Assembly: GCA_017460915.1 (NCBI GenBank)
Contig: JAFUAA010000018.1
Location: 1 to 53,303, forward strand
DNA from: Bacteroidales bacterium
GTDB lineage: Bacteria; Bacteroidota; Bacteroidia; Bacteroidales; F082
DNA length: 53,303 nt
Direction: 5' to 3'
Shown here: one piece after another, positions 8,511 to 16,690 of the stretch
How the letters are laid out: every line of letters starts with the position of its first letter
Numbering within the stretch: the stretch's first letter is position 1
The notes under the pieces: model-generated
Told to the model about the DNA's origin: nothing
The model's input: only the letters and a program-made list of their open reading frames with translations
Database searches by the model: none
Translations under genes and position numbers: made by a program

Positions 8511-9026
8511 ATGAAATCACAAGATATTCTTATTTTGTTGAAAAAACTAACTTTAGAAGGGGAAAGCCTTTCTATTAGGGGCTTGGCAGAGTCGTTGGGA
8601 ATAAGTGCATCGAGTGTCAGCGAAAGTCTTGAACGATGTAAAAAAGCGCAGTTGGTTGACCGTCATAAGAAAAAGGTCAATGTATTGGCATTGCAGGAAT
8701 TCTTGGTTCATGGCATTGCATACGTTTTCCCGGTCGAGGCAGGGCGTTTGGGGCGTGGTATCCCTACTTATGTGAATGCTTCACCTATCCAAGAGCATTT
8801 GGCAGGAGGCTCGGAAAGCTATGTTTGGCACTATGCAAAGGGGACGAGTCGTGGACAACAAATAGAGCCGCTTTATCCGACTGTGCCTGAAGCCGCATTG
8901 CGTGATGAGGAACTTTACCAATTGCTGGTGATAGTGGACACTTTGCGCATGGGACGTGCTCGTGAAAAAGTGATTGCTATAGAAGAGCTTTCCAAAAGAC
9001 TGAACGCTTATGCCGAAAACCAATAA
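8511..9026 (+). CDS. Winged-helix (MarR-like) transcriptional regulator
   Basis: The protein has 171 residues from the ATG at 8511; an in-frame TTG at 8505 is less likely. Residues 1-60 form a winged helix-turn-helix: LLKKLTLEGESLSIRGLAESLGISASSVSESLERCKKAQLVDR. The remainder carries GRGIPTYVNASPIQEHLAGG and an acidic helical tail. The stop codon overlaps the next gene by 17 bp, so the two are translationally coupled. With the operator just upstream this looks like a repressor that controls its own operon, as antitoxin-type regulators paired with AbiEii-like nucleotidyltransferases do. The exact family is not certain. Confidence 0.75.
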   Translation: MKSQDILILLKKLTLEGESLSIRGLAESLGISASSVSESLERCKKAQLVDRHKKKVNVLALQEFLVHGIAYVFPVEAGRLGRGIPTYVNASPIQEHLAGGSESYVWHYAKGTSRGQQIEPLYPTVPEAALRDEELYQLLVIVDTLRMGRAREKVIAIEELSKRLNAYAENQ

Positions 9027-10488
9027 TGAACGCCTGCAAGAAATTGCGGATGCAATGCAAGACTTGAACGAAAGGATTGTCTATGTCGGCGGTGTAATGG
9101 CTGGATTGTATGCAACTGACCCAACTGCTACCGAACCTCGCACTACGATTGATGTGGTTTGTGTTGTCAATTCCACATCTTATGGAGAACATGCCGCCTT
9201 TGAGGAAGAACTTCGCGCGAGGCATTTCCAGAACGACCAATCGCCTGATGCTCCCCTTTGTCGATGGATATACAATGGCGAAAAAGTGGATGTGATGTCG
9301 ATGGATGAGAATGTGCTCTCTTTTGGCAATCCATGGTACCGTCCAGGGTTTGTCAATCGTGAACCATTTAGTCTACCTTCTTGGAAAATCATTTATCGAC
9401 TTTCAGCCACCTATTACATAGCCACTAAAATTGATGCGCTTCTTTCGCGTGGCGGTGGTGATTGGCGTGGCGCGAAGGATTTCGAGGACATCATTTATGT
9501 GCTCAATTATTGTTCAGATTTTATGGAGAAGTTCAAGACAGAGGGTGTAAAAGTGCAATCGGATGTTTCCGAACAGTTTGCCAATATGTTGAATCGCCCT
9601 AACATTTCTGAAGAAATAGAATGTGCTATTGCCTCTGATGAAATTGAACGCACGGATATGGTTTTGGAACTTATGAAAACTATAGCCGAATATCATCCAA
9701 CGACGATGAAAATACAGTTTGTCAGCGATTTGCATCTTGAGTTTCCACAAAACAGGGCATGGCTTGCCAAACATCAGTTTGAGGTGACGGGTGACATTCT
9801 TCTCATTGCGGGTGACGCAGCCTATCTTGACTTGCCTGATTCTGGACAGGACAACTATTCAGGTTATGAGTTTTGGGATTGGGCATCAGAGCATTATGAT
9901 CAAGTGATTGTATGTTTTGGTAATCACGAATTTTACGGTTATTATGACCTATCCACTATGACTGATGGTTATAGTAAGCAAATTCGTCATAATGTCCACG
10001 CCTATTACAACAGCGTAGTGCATCTTGGGGATACGGATATTATTGTTTCTACATTGTGGTCACACATTGAACCGTACAATGCTTATATAACGGAACATGG
10101 CGTGAGCGATTTCTATCGGATAAAATACAACGGATACCGCCTCTCAAGCGATCATTTCAATAGTGAACATGAGCGATGTCTGCGATTTGTGAAACAGGCG
10201 GTTGCAGAGAGTAAGGCCAAAACCAAAATAGTGCTTACACACCATGTGCCGACCCAACTTTGCACAGCGGAGGAGTTTCGAGACAGCAATATAAATGGAG
10301 CGTTTACAGTAGAGTTGGGCGATTATATTGCCGATTCAGGCATTGATTATTGGATTTATGGCCATTCTCACCGGAATATTGATGCACAAATTGGCAAAAC
10401 CCGCATCATTTCTAATCAGTTAGGTTACATTTTGCACGGCGAGTATTTGACTAATGGGTATGATGCTGGCAGGTTCATTCAAATATAG
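9010..10488 (+). CDS. Nucleotidyltransferase-metallophosphoesterase fusion
   Basis: The protein has 492 residues in two domains. Residues 1-230 resemble an AbiEii/MNT-like nucleotidyltransferase: RIVYVGGVMAGLY (G27-G28), then TTIDVV around D48, KVDVM at D94, and AKDFEDIIYVLNYC, the typical helical motif behind the active site. The second aspartate of the usual DxD is valine at position 50, so nucleotidyl transfer may be impaired or the fold diverged. Residues 235-492 form a calcineurin-like phosphoesterase with all five metal motifs: FVSDLHLE, LLIAGDAAY, CFGNHEFYG, LTHHVP and YGHSH. It overlaps the regulator gene. A toxin-like nucleotidyltransferase joined to a phosphoesterase is unusual; one domain could make and the other remove a modification, but that is inference. 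Confidence 0.8.
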   Translation: MPKTNNERLQEIADAMQDLNERIVYVGGVMAGLYATDPTATEPRTTIDVVCVVNSTSYGEHAAFEEELRARHFQNDQSPDAPLCRWIYNGEKVDVMSMDENVLSFGNPWYRPGFVNREPFSLPSWKIIYRLSATYYIATKIDALLSRGGGDWRGAKDFEDIIYVLNYCSDFMEKFKTEGVKVQSDVSEQFANMLNRPNISEEIECAIASDEIERTDMVLELMKTIAEYHPTTMKIQFVSDLHLEFPQNRAWLAKHQFEVTGDILLIAGDAAYLDLPDSGQDNYSGYEFWDWASEHYDQVIVCFGNHEFYGYYDLSTMTDGYSKQIRHNVHAYYNSVVHLGDTDIIVSTLWSHIEPYNAYITEHGVSDFYRIKYNGYRLSSDHFNSEHERCLRFVKQAVAESKAKTKIVLTHHVPTQLCTAEEFRDSNINGAFTVELGDYIADSGIDYWIYGHSHRNIDAQIGKTRIISNQLGYILHGEYLTNGYDAGRFIQI

Positions 10489-10517
10489 AAATAGGTGTTA
10501 TTCAAACAAAAGAGAAT

Positions 10518-11130
10518 ATGCGAGTTGAGGTCATAAAACGCTATTTTTGGTTGCTCGACACGATTTATCGGGCGGGTGATGAAGGCGTCACTTTTGAGGA
10601 AATCAATGAGAAATGGGAACGAAATGATTTGCTTTCGGAAGGGAGAAACTATCCGAAAAGGACTTTTGAGTGCCACAAGCAGAACATCGAGGAAATCTTC
10701 AACATCCTAATTGATTGTGACAGAAGAACTAACCGATACATTATCAGCGATAGGGACGAATTGGAAAATCGAAACCATATCTTGCAATGGTTGGTGGAAA
10801 CTTTCAATTTGAATGACATCGTTGGCCAAAGCAAAAACCTCAAAGACCGAATCGGGCTTGAAGAAATACCAGCAGGGCAGGAACATCTGATAGAAATCCT
10901 CGATGCGATGAATAACGGCAATACGATAGATTTTGAATATCAGAAGTTTACTGCTGATGAAAAGAAATCCCACAAAGGCATGGAACCTGTTTTCCTATTA
11001 CATTCGCCCGACATTCGATTTCAAACAGAAAATCCTTTCGTATCTGGGAAATGTCGAGGTCATAGAGCCACTTTGGTTCAGGAATGAGATTAAGGCGGAG
11101 ATTGAAAGGATGAGGAAACTTTACGAATAG
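10518..11130 (+). pseudogene. WYL-domain regulator, internally deleted and frameshifted
   Basis: The first frame (10518-11087) gives an N-terminal winged helix: IKRYFWLLDTIYRAGDEGVT and RTFECHKQNIEEIFNILIDC. It continues to the start of a WYL domain at GNTIDFEYQKF. From about 10975 the sense shifts to another frame that reads LFSYYIRPTFDFKQKILSYL and NVEVIEPLWFRNEIKAEIER, ending at 11130. This is the characteristic C-terminus of Bacteroidales WYL proteins. The two parts are joined with roughly 100 residues of WYL core missing, against a usual length of about 300. It is 29 bp downstream of the phosphoesterase fusion. A functional ligand-binding regulator is unlikely. Confidence 0.75.
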
Positions 11131-11180
11131 TTTTTGCTTCCACATCGGTTTTGCATAAGCATATTCTGCTTTTGCCACAT
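11128..11180 (+). repeat. Shared intergenic motif, copy 1
   Basis: From the stop codon of the WYL remnant, the sequence TAGTTTTTGCTTCCACATC continues with GGTTTTGCATAAGC and then GCTTTTGCCACAT. It closely resembles 13287-13342. Both copies start at a stop codon and end shortly before the next ATG. They bracket the leucine-rich repeat and glycosylase-like genes as direct repeats. Confidence 0.5.
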
Positions 11181-11201
11181 GATAAACTAATATTTAATAC
11201 C

Positions 11202-12323
11202 ATGACAAAGAAAGAACAGGTCAAAATCGAAGCGGGAAATTTATTTCAGAATAGTTCTCGGAAAAGCATGTCGACAAAATGTGATGTGGGTTTTAGTTTT
11301 TTAGAAGAACAAAATTTAAGGTTGTGTAATGATTGGGTGGAAAGTGTAGATGGGGTTTTGAAAATCACCTATTTTGACGATTTTATTGTTCCAGAAACCA
11401 TACCAATCAACGGAGAAAACTATAGAGTTACAGAAATAGGCGAATGCACTTTCATCAAAAGTATGGAATCAATCTATATTTCGGAATCGATTGCCAAAAT
11501 CGACGATTATGCTTTTACTTGTACTCCTAATTCTCCTACAACGAGAGTCCAAGTGTCAGAAAACAACAAATACTATGATAGTAGGGACGATTGTAATGCA
11601 ATCATTGAAACAAAAACCAACAAACTGATTTGTGCATGCAATAATAGTGTCATTACCGATTCTATAAATGTAATAGGAGCAAACTCATTTGAAGGATGCG
11701 CGATGGAGAACATCGTTATACCTAATGCTGTAGTTGAAATTGAGGGTGATGCGTTTCGCTTGTGCAAATGCTTAAAAAACATAACGATACCCGCATCAGT
11801 AGAAAGAATCGGGATTAATCCGTTTGCTTTTTGCCCAAGTTTGTCTTCAATAACAGTTTCGAAGGATAACATGCATTTCGATAGTAGAAACGATTGTAAC
11901 GCTATAATTGAAACCCGATCAAACACTTTGTTGGTGTCATGTGTTAATACGATTATTCCAAATACGGTTGAAGAAATAGGCGAAGGGGCTTTCGAGGGCA
12001 ATAAAAAGGAATCAATAATTATTCCATCAAATGTGAGAAGAATTGGTGAGAATGCCTTTCGTGGTTCGTGGATAAAAACTATAATGATGGAAGAATCCGT
12101 GAGTCAGATTAAATCATGCGCCTTTATCGATTGTGGTATGCTGGAAAAAGTCATACTATCGAGAAAATTGGAACGCATAGAGTCTCAAGCTTTTGAGTTG
12201 TGTGTGCGCTTAAGGATAATAGACTTTCCTGATTCATTGCAGTATATTGGTTTTCGCGCTTTTGCCTCGTGTAAGTCTTTTGAAATCAGTCTTTATCAAA
12301 AACAAAAAGGCTCAAGTGCATAA
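11202..12323 (+). CDS. Leucine-rich repeat protein (BspA type), C-terminal frameshift
   Basis: The protein has 373 residues from the ATG at 11202. It lacks a signal peptide, so it appears cytosolic, unlike the surface BspA proteins. It is built of LRR_5-type units of about 23 residues: YRVTEIGECTFIKSMESIYI, ENIVIPNAVVEIEGDAFRLC and ESIIIPSNVRRIGENAFRG. A second repeated module, YYDSRDDCNAIIETKTNKL, recurs as FDSRNDCNAIIETRSNTL. The reading frame ends at 12323, but another frame carries on without a stop from about 12289 to 12417 as VHKKAFDDDVIINGKPLSFW, which fits the family C-terminus. A one-base indel near the A-rich run at 12297-12308 has probably removed about 35 residues. Confidence 0.75.
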   Translation: MTKKEQVKIEAGNLFQNSSRKSMSTKCDVGFSFLEEQNLRLCNDWVESVDGVLKITYFDDFIVPETIPINGENYRVTEIGECTFIKSMESIYISESIAKIDDYAFTCTPNSPTTRVQVSENNKYYDSRDDCNAIIETKTNKLICACNNSVITDSINVIGANSFEGCAMENIVIPNAVVEIEGDAFRLCKCLKNITIPASVERIGINPFAFCPSLSSITVSKDNMHFDSRNDCNAIIETRSNTLLVSCVNTIIPNTVEEIGEGAFEGNKKESIIIPSNVRRIGENAFRGSWIKTIMMEESVSQIKSCAFIDCGMLEKVILSRKLERIESQAFELCVRLRIIDFPDSLQYIGFRAFASCKSFEISLYQKQKGSSA

Positions 12324-12428
12324 AAAAGCATTTGATGACGATGTGATTATTAATGGGAAGCCATTAAGTTTTTGGCTGCCAGTTGAAGGAGATTGTTTAG
12401 ATTTGCAGAAAAAATAAACATTGATGAA

Positions 12429-13289
12429 ATGGAAAACTATAGCAATTATTCAGAGGATTTTATTGAACTCGTTAAAAAGGTAAACAATTCAGCGAGTAAA
12501 TATGGCCAATATATCGGAGTCGGCAATCCTAATGCGAAAATACTGATTATTGGGAAGGAATCAGCAATTGATACAAAAACAGAGGATGGAGAACTTCAAT
12601 ATGAGATAGAACATTTGAGAAATGCTACAAATTGGTTGCATAATATCAAAGATAATGTAGCGCTTTTGGACGCGGACAAGGATGAACATTGGAAGAAAGA
12701 CGGTAATGCTTCTATAAATCCGATGTATCCTTATAGAGGACAGCGGTTTGCAGTATATAGAAAGAAGAAGAATGGGACTGAAATTGGATGTGGAGGAACA
12801 AGTTCCACTTGGTATGATTATCAAAAAATTATCAACAATATGGATTCAATTTCGTTGAATGGAGAAAGGAAAAGAACCATTTGTTTTCATGAATACTGCT
12901 TTTCAACAGAATTGAGTTTTGTTTCTGCAAAATACAGTAAAGAAGCAGATCCTATACAGAGAAAAGAATCTATTAGGGTAAGAACTACAGAATTATTGAA
13001 TTTGCCGTTTTATCAGCAATTCCCAATCGTAATAGTAGCCGCAGGTCATTATCCAAAGGAACTTGGAATTGATTTGGAAAAACTATTTGGTGTACAGTGG
13101 GATGGGAAAACCATCGACAGGAAAGAAAATGAAAAACTCAAAAGGAATTGGTATAATGTTCACAAAGGAAAACAGCCTAAATTATTGATACACACAAACC
13201 AATTGTCGATGAATATAACGGATGAATTGTTGCGTTTGATTGCAGAGGTATGTGATACATTTGTAGAAATCAATGATATCAAATTATAG
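12429..13289 (+). CDS. Uncharacterised protein, possible uracil-DNA-glycosylase-like fold
   Basis: The protein has 286 residues from the ATG at 12429; an upstream TTG at 12393 would overlap the shifted leucine-rich repeat frame. Near the N-terminus, VGNPNAKILIIGKESA recalls the glycine-rich motif I of uracil-DNA-glycosylase-like proteins (GNPxADIhhIGE). Near the C-terminus, PKLLIHTNQLSMNITDELLRLI sits where such proteins carry their H-x-S motif, and PIVIVAAGHYPKEL resembles a core strand. The middle is rich in charged residues with no clear motif. The resemblance is suggestive only, and a nucleic-acid or nucleotide function is not proven. No signal peptide or membrane segment is visible. Confidence 0.55.
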   Translation: MENYSNYSEDFIELVKKVNNSASKYGQYIGVGNPNAKILIIGKESAIDTKTEDGELQYEIEHLRNATNWLHNIKDNVALLDADKDEHWKKDGNASINPMYPYRGQRFAVYRKKKNGTEIGCGGTSSTWYDYQKIINNMDSISLNGERKRTICFHEYCFSTELSFVSAKYSKEADPIQRKESIRVRTTELLNLPFYQQFPIVIVAAGHYPKELGIDLEKLFGVQWDGKTIDRKENEKLKRNWYNVHKGKQPKLLIHTNQLSMNITDELLRLIAEVCDTFVEINDIKL

Positions 13290-13342
13290 TTTTTATCTTC
13301 CACATCCTTTTTGCGGAAGCCTGTTTTGGTTTTGCGTCATCA
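13287..13342 (+). repeat. Shared intergenic motif, copy 2
   Basis: TAGTTTTTATCTTCCACATC is followed by CTTTTTGCGGAAGCC and GGTTTTGCGTCAT. The ten bases CTTCCACATC, the two TTTTGC blocks and AAGC match copy 1 at 11128-11180 in order and spacing. The motif lies between the glycosylase-like gene and the next one. Confidence 0.5.
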
Positions 13343-13354
13343 AAACAAGACAAG

Positions 13355-14353
13355 ATGGAACTCGCAAAATACCTAATTGAAAATGTTGAAACCAGTTACG
13401 ATGTGTTGAAACATGTAATCCATTCATTGTCAATGGAGGAATTGGCAAATGTTCACGATGAATTATGCCGTGCGGATACACAATCCTTGCAGAAGGAAAG
13501 ACTGTCGTTTCTGATTGATAGCAGACTTGAACCCAAAGAGGCTATCAAAAAGCCAAAGAAACCGAACCTGCCAATTCAAGTGTTGCTTGATGATTTCAGC
13601 GATAACAAAAGCGGAAAAGTTGGTCAATCACGATTGGAATTGCAAAAAAGATTTGATTACCAATCGTTTGAAATTCAAGCAAGGATTATCGAGGCGTTTA
13701 TGAGAAAAGGGACAAAAAAGGATGTCATTTGGTGTTCGAAGTATTTCGTGGATGAATATTGGGGCAAATCGTTTTGGAAAGAGGAATACTTATGTGTTGT
13801 GAAGTCCTATTGGGAAAGTGATACGGAAAACTACAAATTGTTGAAAGTCATTGAGAGGTATGCCTCAAAGGATTATCTGAATGAGAAAAAGGAATTCTTT
13901 GAGAATGAAACTGTTGACTGGATAGAAAGTGTTGCGTATGTCAGGTTGCTCGTGGGATTGGGGAAGGCCGACAAAGTTGACAAAAGCAGGTTGAATCCTT
14001 CAAACTATGCTTATGTTTGTGAGAAAACGGGACGAAAAATCACGACAGAAGATGCCTTTTTTGCAATTCTTTGGGCAGTTGTAAATGAAATCCAAAAAGG
14101 CTGGAATGGTTGTTTTGCTCTCGGATTTTCCCGAAATCTTCAAGGAAAGTTGGTTTTTAAGGTAACGGGTGAATTGGGGCTATCTTTATGGTCGGTAGCG
14201 GAATTAAGCCATACCGATGTTGTCATTCGGTTTAATGAATGGATTAAAATGGTGACCAACGAATTGGAAGCCTTGAGAAAATTTGATTATGAGTCAATTA
14301 ACAGGACAATATCAACGCGAATTAAGGATTTTAAGAGAGCCTTAGATGTATAA
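13355..14353 (+). CDS. Uncharacterised cytosolic protein
   Basis: The protein has 332 residues, without signal peptide or membrane segments. Residues 1-60 are helical (MELAKYLIENVETSYDVLKHVIHSLSMEELANVHDEL); a basic linker (EAIKKPKKPNLP) follows. The remainder is rich in W, F, Y and K, for example KRFDYQSFEIQARIIEAFMRKGTKKDVIWCSKYF, suggesting a helical-repeat scaffold. The C-terminal part, DAFFAILWAVVNEIQKGWNGCFALGFSRNLQGKLVFKV, is distinctive but I do not recognise it. It ends 23 bp inside the convergent PH-domain gene. It is preceded by copy 2 of the shared intergenic motif, which probably holds its regulation. Confidence 0.65.
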   Translation: MELAKYLIENVETSYDVLKHVIHSLSMEELANVHDELCRADTQSLQKERLSFLIDSRLEPKEAIKKPKKPNLPIQVLLDDFSDNKSGKVGQSRLELQKRFDYQSFEIQARIIEAFMRKGTKKDVIWCSKYFVDEYWGKSFWKEEYLCVVKSYWESDTENYKLLKVIERYASKDYLNEKKEFFENETVDWIESVAYVRLLVGLGKADKVDKSRLNPSNYAYVCEKTGRKITTEDAFFAILWAVVNEIQKGWNGCFALGFSRNLQGKLVFKVTGELGLSLWSVAELSHTDVVIRFNEWIKMVTNELEALRKFDYESINRTISTRIKDFKRALDV

Positions 14354-14831
14354 ACTCCACAATCTCCTCCCGTTTCGGCGAACTAACAACAAAATTCTTC
14401 CCATCTTTCGTCTTGATGAGAAAACATTGGTCGGTGTGGGTGACGAACATCCGTATTTTGCCTAAAGTATCGTGACGAAAACGCCCGAGGAAGCCATACG
14501 CGCCGCCGCTGCCGAAAGTGCGAATGGTTTTGTCGAAGATACTGCGGCTGTCCTCAATTACGCTGCATGTTTCGATGTCTGCAATTTGGATTTCAACCTT
14601 TCCGATGGGTCGCCAGATTCTAAGACTTTTCTCGCTGACTATCAAGCGCAAAGGAATAAAAAGTGCTGGTACAATCAGAAATGTCAATGAAAGGATTTCC
14701 AGCACTAATATGTCAGACCGAAAAGCGCTAATGACCATGGACAAAATCAGGAAATTAAAGAGTGTTGTGATGATGATTATCATCGCACTCATCGGGAAAG
14801 AGGAAGTGATTCTTGTCGAGTTGTCCTTCAT
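14331..14831 (-). CDS. Two-TM membrane protein with bacterial PH-like domain
   Basis: The protein has 166 residues. Two transmembrane segments, at about 15-36 (AMIIIITTLFNFLILSMVIS) and 42-62 (LVLEILSLTFLIVPALFIPL), are followed by a cytosolic beta-rich domain. Its pattern of VSEKSLRIWRP, KVEIQIADIETCSV and FVTHTDQCFLIKTKDGKNFVVSSP is that of bacterial PH-like (DUF304-type) domains. Function unknown. Its 3' end overlaps the convergent gene by 23 bp, and the start lies 4 bp before the stop of the ABC transporter ATPase gene, so it may be the last gene of that operon. Confidence 0.75.
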   Translation of the reverse strand: MKDNSTRITSSFPMSAMIIIITTLFNFLILSMVISAFRSDILVLEILSLTFLIVPALFIPLRLIVSEKSLRIWRPIGKVEIQIADIETCSVIEDSRSIFDKTIRTFGSGGAYGFLGRFRHDTLGKIRMFVTHTDQCFLIKTKDGKNFVVSSPKREEIVEFIHLRLS

Positions 14832-14834
14832 AAT

Positions 14835-15587
14835 TTACTGTATCCAAAAGAATTCTTCCTTGGCGACAATCGGCTTGAAATATTCATCGATAATCCCTTG
14901 CTCAACAAGTTCTTTCGGCGTGCCTTGGCGCAAAGGCTGCTGCGGTGCCATCACCCACATACGGTCGGCGTGGCGGAGCAAAAGGTCGAGGTCGTGGCTG
15001 CTGAAGAGGATGGTCTTTCGTTTCTCTCGCGACAGTTTGTGCATGATGTTCACCAGCTCGATTTTGCTGGGATAGTCGAGGAAGGCGGCAGGCTCGTCCA
15101 TGAAGATGAGCGGCGTGTCTTGCACCAAGGCCTTGGCAATCATCACTTTCTGCTGCTCGCCGTCGCTGAGCGAGACGAAATTGCGGTCGGCCAAATGGCT
15201 GATGCCCGCGGTTTCGAGGCTTTCCGCAATGAGGCTCTCGTCTTCGGGCTTCAGTTTGGCCAAAAGTCCGAGGTGGGGATAGCGCCCTGCCGAGACGATG
15301 TCGAAGACTTTCAGGAATAAGTCATCGGGTTTCTCGGTCAGCACAAGGCTGAACAGCGAGGATCGCTCGTTAGGCGAGTAGTCTCGTAGGCTTTTCCCGA
15401 ACAACGAAATCTCTCCACCGATGGGCTTGATGTTGGCTGAAAGGGTCTTGAATAAGGTCGTCTTGCCCGAGCCGTTGGGACCGGCCAGCGCCACGATGTC
15501 GCCTTCATTGAGGCTGACATTGATTTCGGGCAGCAACGCTTTCTTGTAGCCGATGAGCAGCTGATTGGCATGGAGAACTTCTTTCAT
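14835..15587 (-). CDS. FecE/BtuD-type ABC transporter ATPase (iron siderophore, heme or cobalamin)
   Basis: The protein has 250 residues from the ATG at 15587. The longer open frame upstream is only a shadow of the permease gene. Walker A is GPNGSGKTT near residues 35-43, the signature is LSDGEQQK (a variant of LSGGQ), Walker B is PLIFMDEPAAFLD, and the switch histidine is in SSHDLD. The family energises uptake of ferric siderophores, heme or vitamin B12 across the inner membrane. It overlaps the permease gene by 4 bp. No substrate-binding protein or TonB-dependent receptor gene is adjacent, so the substrate cannot be fixed. Confidence 0.92.
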   Translation of the reverse strand: MKEVLHANQLLIGYKKALLPEINVSLNEGDIVALAGPNGSGKTTLFKTLSANIKPIGGEISLFGKSLRDYSPNERSSLFSLVLTEKPDDLFLKVFDIVSAGRYPHLGLLAKLKPEDESLIAESLETAGISHLADRNFVSLSDGEQQKVMIAKALVQDTPLIFMDEPAAFLDYPSKIELVNIMHKLSREKRKTILFSSHDLDLLLRHADRMWVMAPQQPLRQGTPKELVEQGIIDEYFKPIVAKEEFFWIQ

Positions 15588-16639
15588 TTCAGGACTTTTT
15601 GGCGGTGGAAGATGACCCAAAGCACAATAGGCGCACCAATCAGCGCCGTGACCGAGTTGATGGGCAGGTTGCCGTCGAACGAGGGCAGGCGCGAGATAAG
15701 GTTGCAGAACAGCGCCAAATCCATGCCGAGGAAGGCCGTGGCAGGGATGAGCAGCTTGTGGTCGCTGGTTTGGAACAGGAACCGTGCGATGTGTGGCACG
15801 GCCAAACCCAAGAAGGCAATCGGGCCGCAAAACGCCGTGATGATGGCGGTGAGGAAGCCCGAGACCAAGATAATGAGCATGCTGCTCCGCTTGATGTTGA
15901 CACCGAGGTTTTCGGCATAACGCTCGCCTAAAAGCAAGAGGTTCAGCGTCTTGAAAAGCAGGAATGAGGCAATGATACCCACCGCTACCGCGAGGGCGAA
16001 GAAAGGCATTTGCGTCATGCCCACGTTGGAGAAACTGCCCATGCCCCAGATGACGAACGAATGAAGACCTTCCTTTTGGCTGAAAAACTTCAAAATATCC
16101 GTGACCGAGCCAGCGATGTAAGCAATCATGATGCCGACCAAAACCAGACTTACCATGCTTTTCAGCCGCGAGCTGAGTGCGAGGATCAGCAAAAGCACTG
16201 CAAAAGCACCCACAAACGCGGCCAGGGTGATGCCAAAGGTCGACCACAGCGAGATTGTGTTGAATGTAATGCCGCCAATGCCACCCGCCACCAGCACCAC
16301 AAAAGCCACACCGAGGCTTGAGCCGCTGCTGATGCCCAGTAGGGAAGGGTCGGCGAGGGGATTGCGGAACAAGGTCTGCATCAGTAGTCCCGACACGGAA
16401 AGCCCGATGCCGGCCAAAAGTGCTGTAGTTGCTTGCGGAAGGCGGTAGTCAAGGATGATGGCGCGATAGGTTGAAGTGCTGTCGCCGAAAAGCGCCTCCC
16501 AGAAATCAGCCCAAGGGACGGACACTGAGCCATAGCGAAGGTTCATGGCGAAGAGCACGACGCCTACAGCCAAAATCGCGAGGGAAATGGGCATGACAGG
16601 TGGTCGATGATGGGTGGTGTTGGTTATTGGAGCGGCCAT
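15584..16639 (-). CDS. FecCD-type ABC transporter permease
   Basis: The protein has 351 residues with the usual set of about ten hydrophobic segments. FecCD hallmarks are RLPQATTALLAGIGLSVSGL, the family motif at the second helix, followed by FRNPLADPSLLGISSGSSLG, and later CGPIAFLGLAVPHIARFL near the cytosolic coupling region. It forms the membrane channel with the ATPase whose start overlaps its stop. The ATG at 16639 lies only about 10 bp beyond the terminator that follows tRNA-Glu, leaving no room for a promoter in between. Transcription must therefore read through, or begin inside the tRNA/terminator region. Confidence 0.92.
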   Translation of the reverse strand: MAAPITNTTHHRPPVMPISLAILAVGVVLFAMNLRYGSVSVPWADFWEALFGDSTSTYRAIILDYRLPQATTALLAGIGLSVSGLLMQTLFRNPLADPSLLGISSGSSLGVAFVVLVAGGIGGITFNTISLWSTFGITLAAFVGAFAVLLLILALSSRLKSMVSLVLVGIMIAYIAGSVTDILKFFSQKEGLHSFVIWGMGSFSNVGMTQMPFFALAVAVGIIASFLLFKTLNLLLLGERYAENLGVNIKRSSMLIILVSGFLTAIITAFCGPIAFLGLAVPHIARFLFQTSDHKLLIPATAFLGMDLALFCNLISRLPSFDGNLPINSVTALIGAPIVLWVIFHRQKVLK

Positions 16640-16648
16640 ACTTGCAAT

Positions 16649-16683
16649 AAAAAACCCTAACCGAAAGGTCTCGATTAGGGGTT
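16649..16683 (-). terminator. Terminator after tRNA-Glu
   Basis: On the minus strand AACCCCTAA pairs with TTAGGGTT (one bulged C) across a short inner loop and runs into TTTTTT. It lies 8 bp downstream of tRNA-Glu and 10 bp before the permease start codon. Confidence 0.7.
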
Positions 16684-16690
16684 GATTTTG

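Noticed and set aside
14835-16247. 470-residue version of the ABC ATPase
   Set aside because: The extra N-terminus is the permease gene read in the wrong frame. The family start with a 4-bp overlap lies at 15587.
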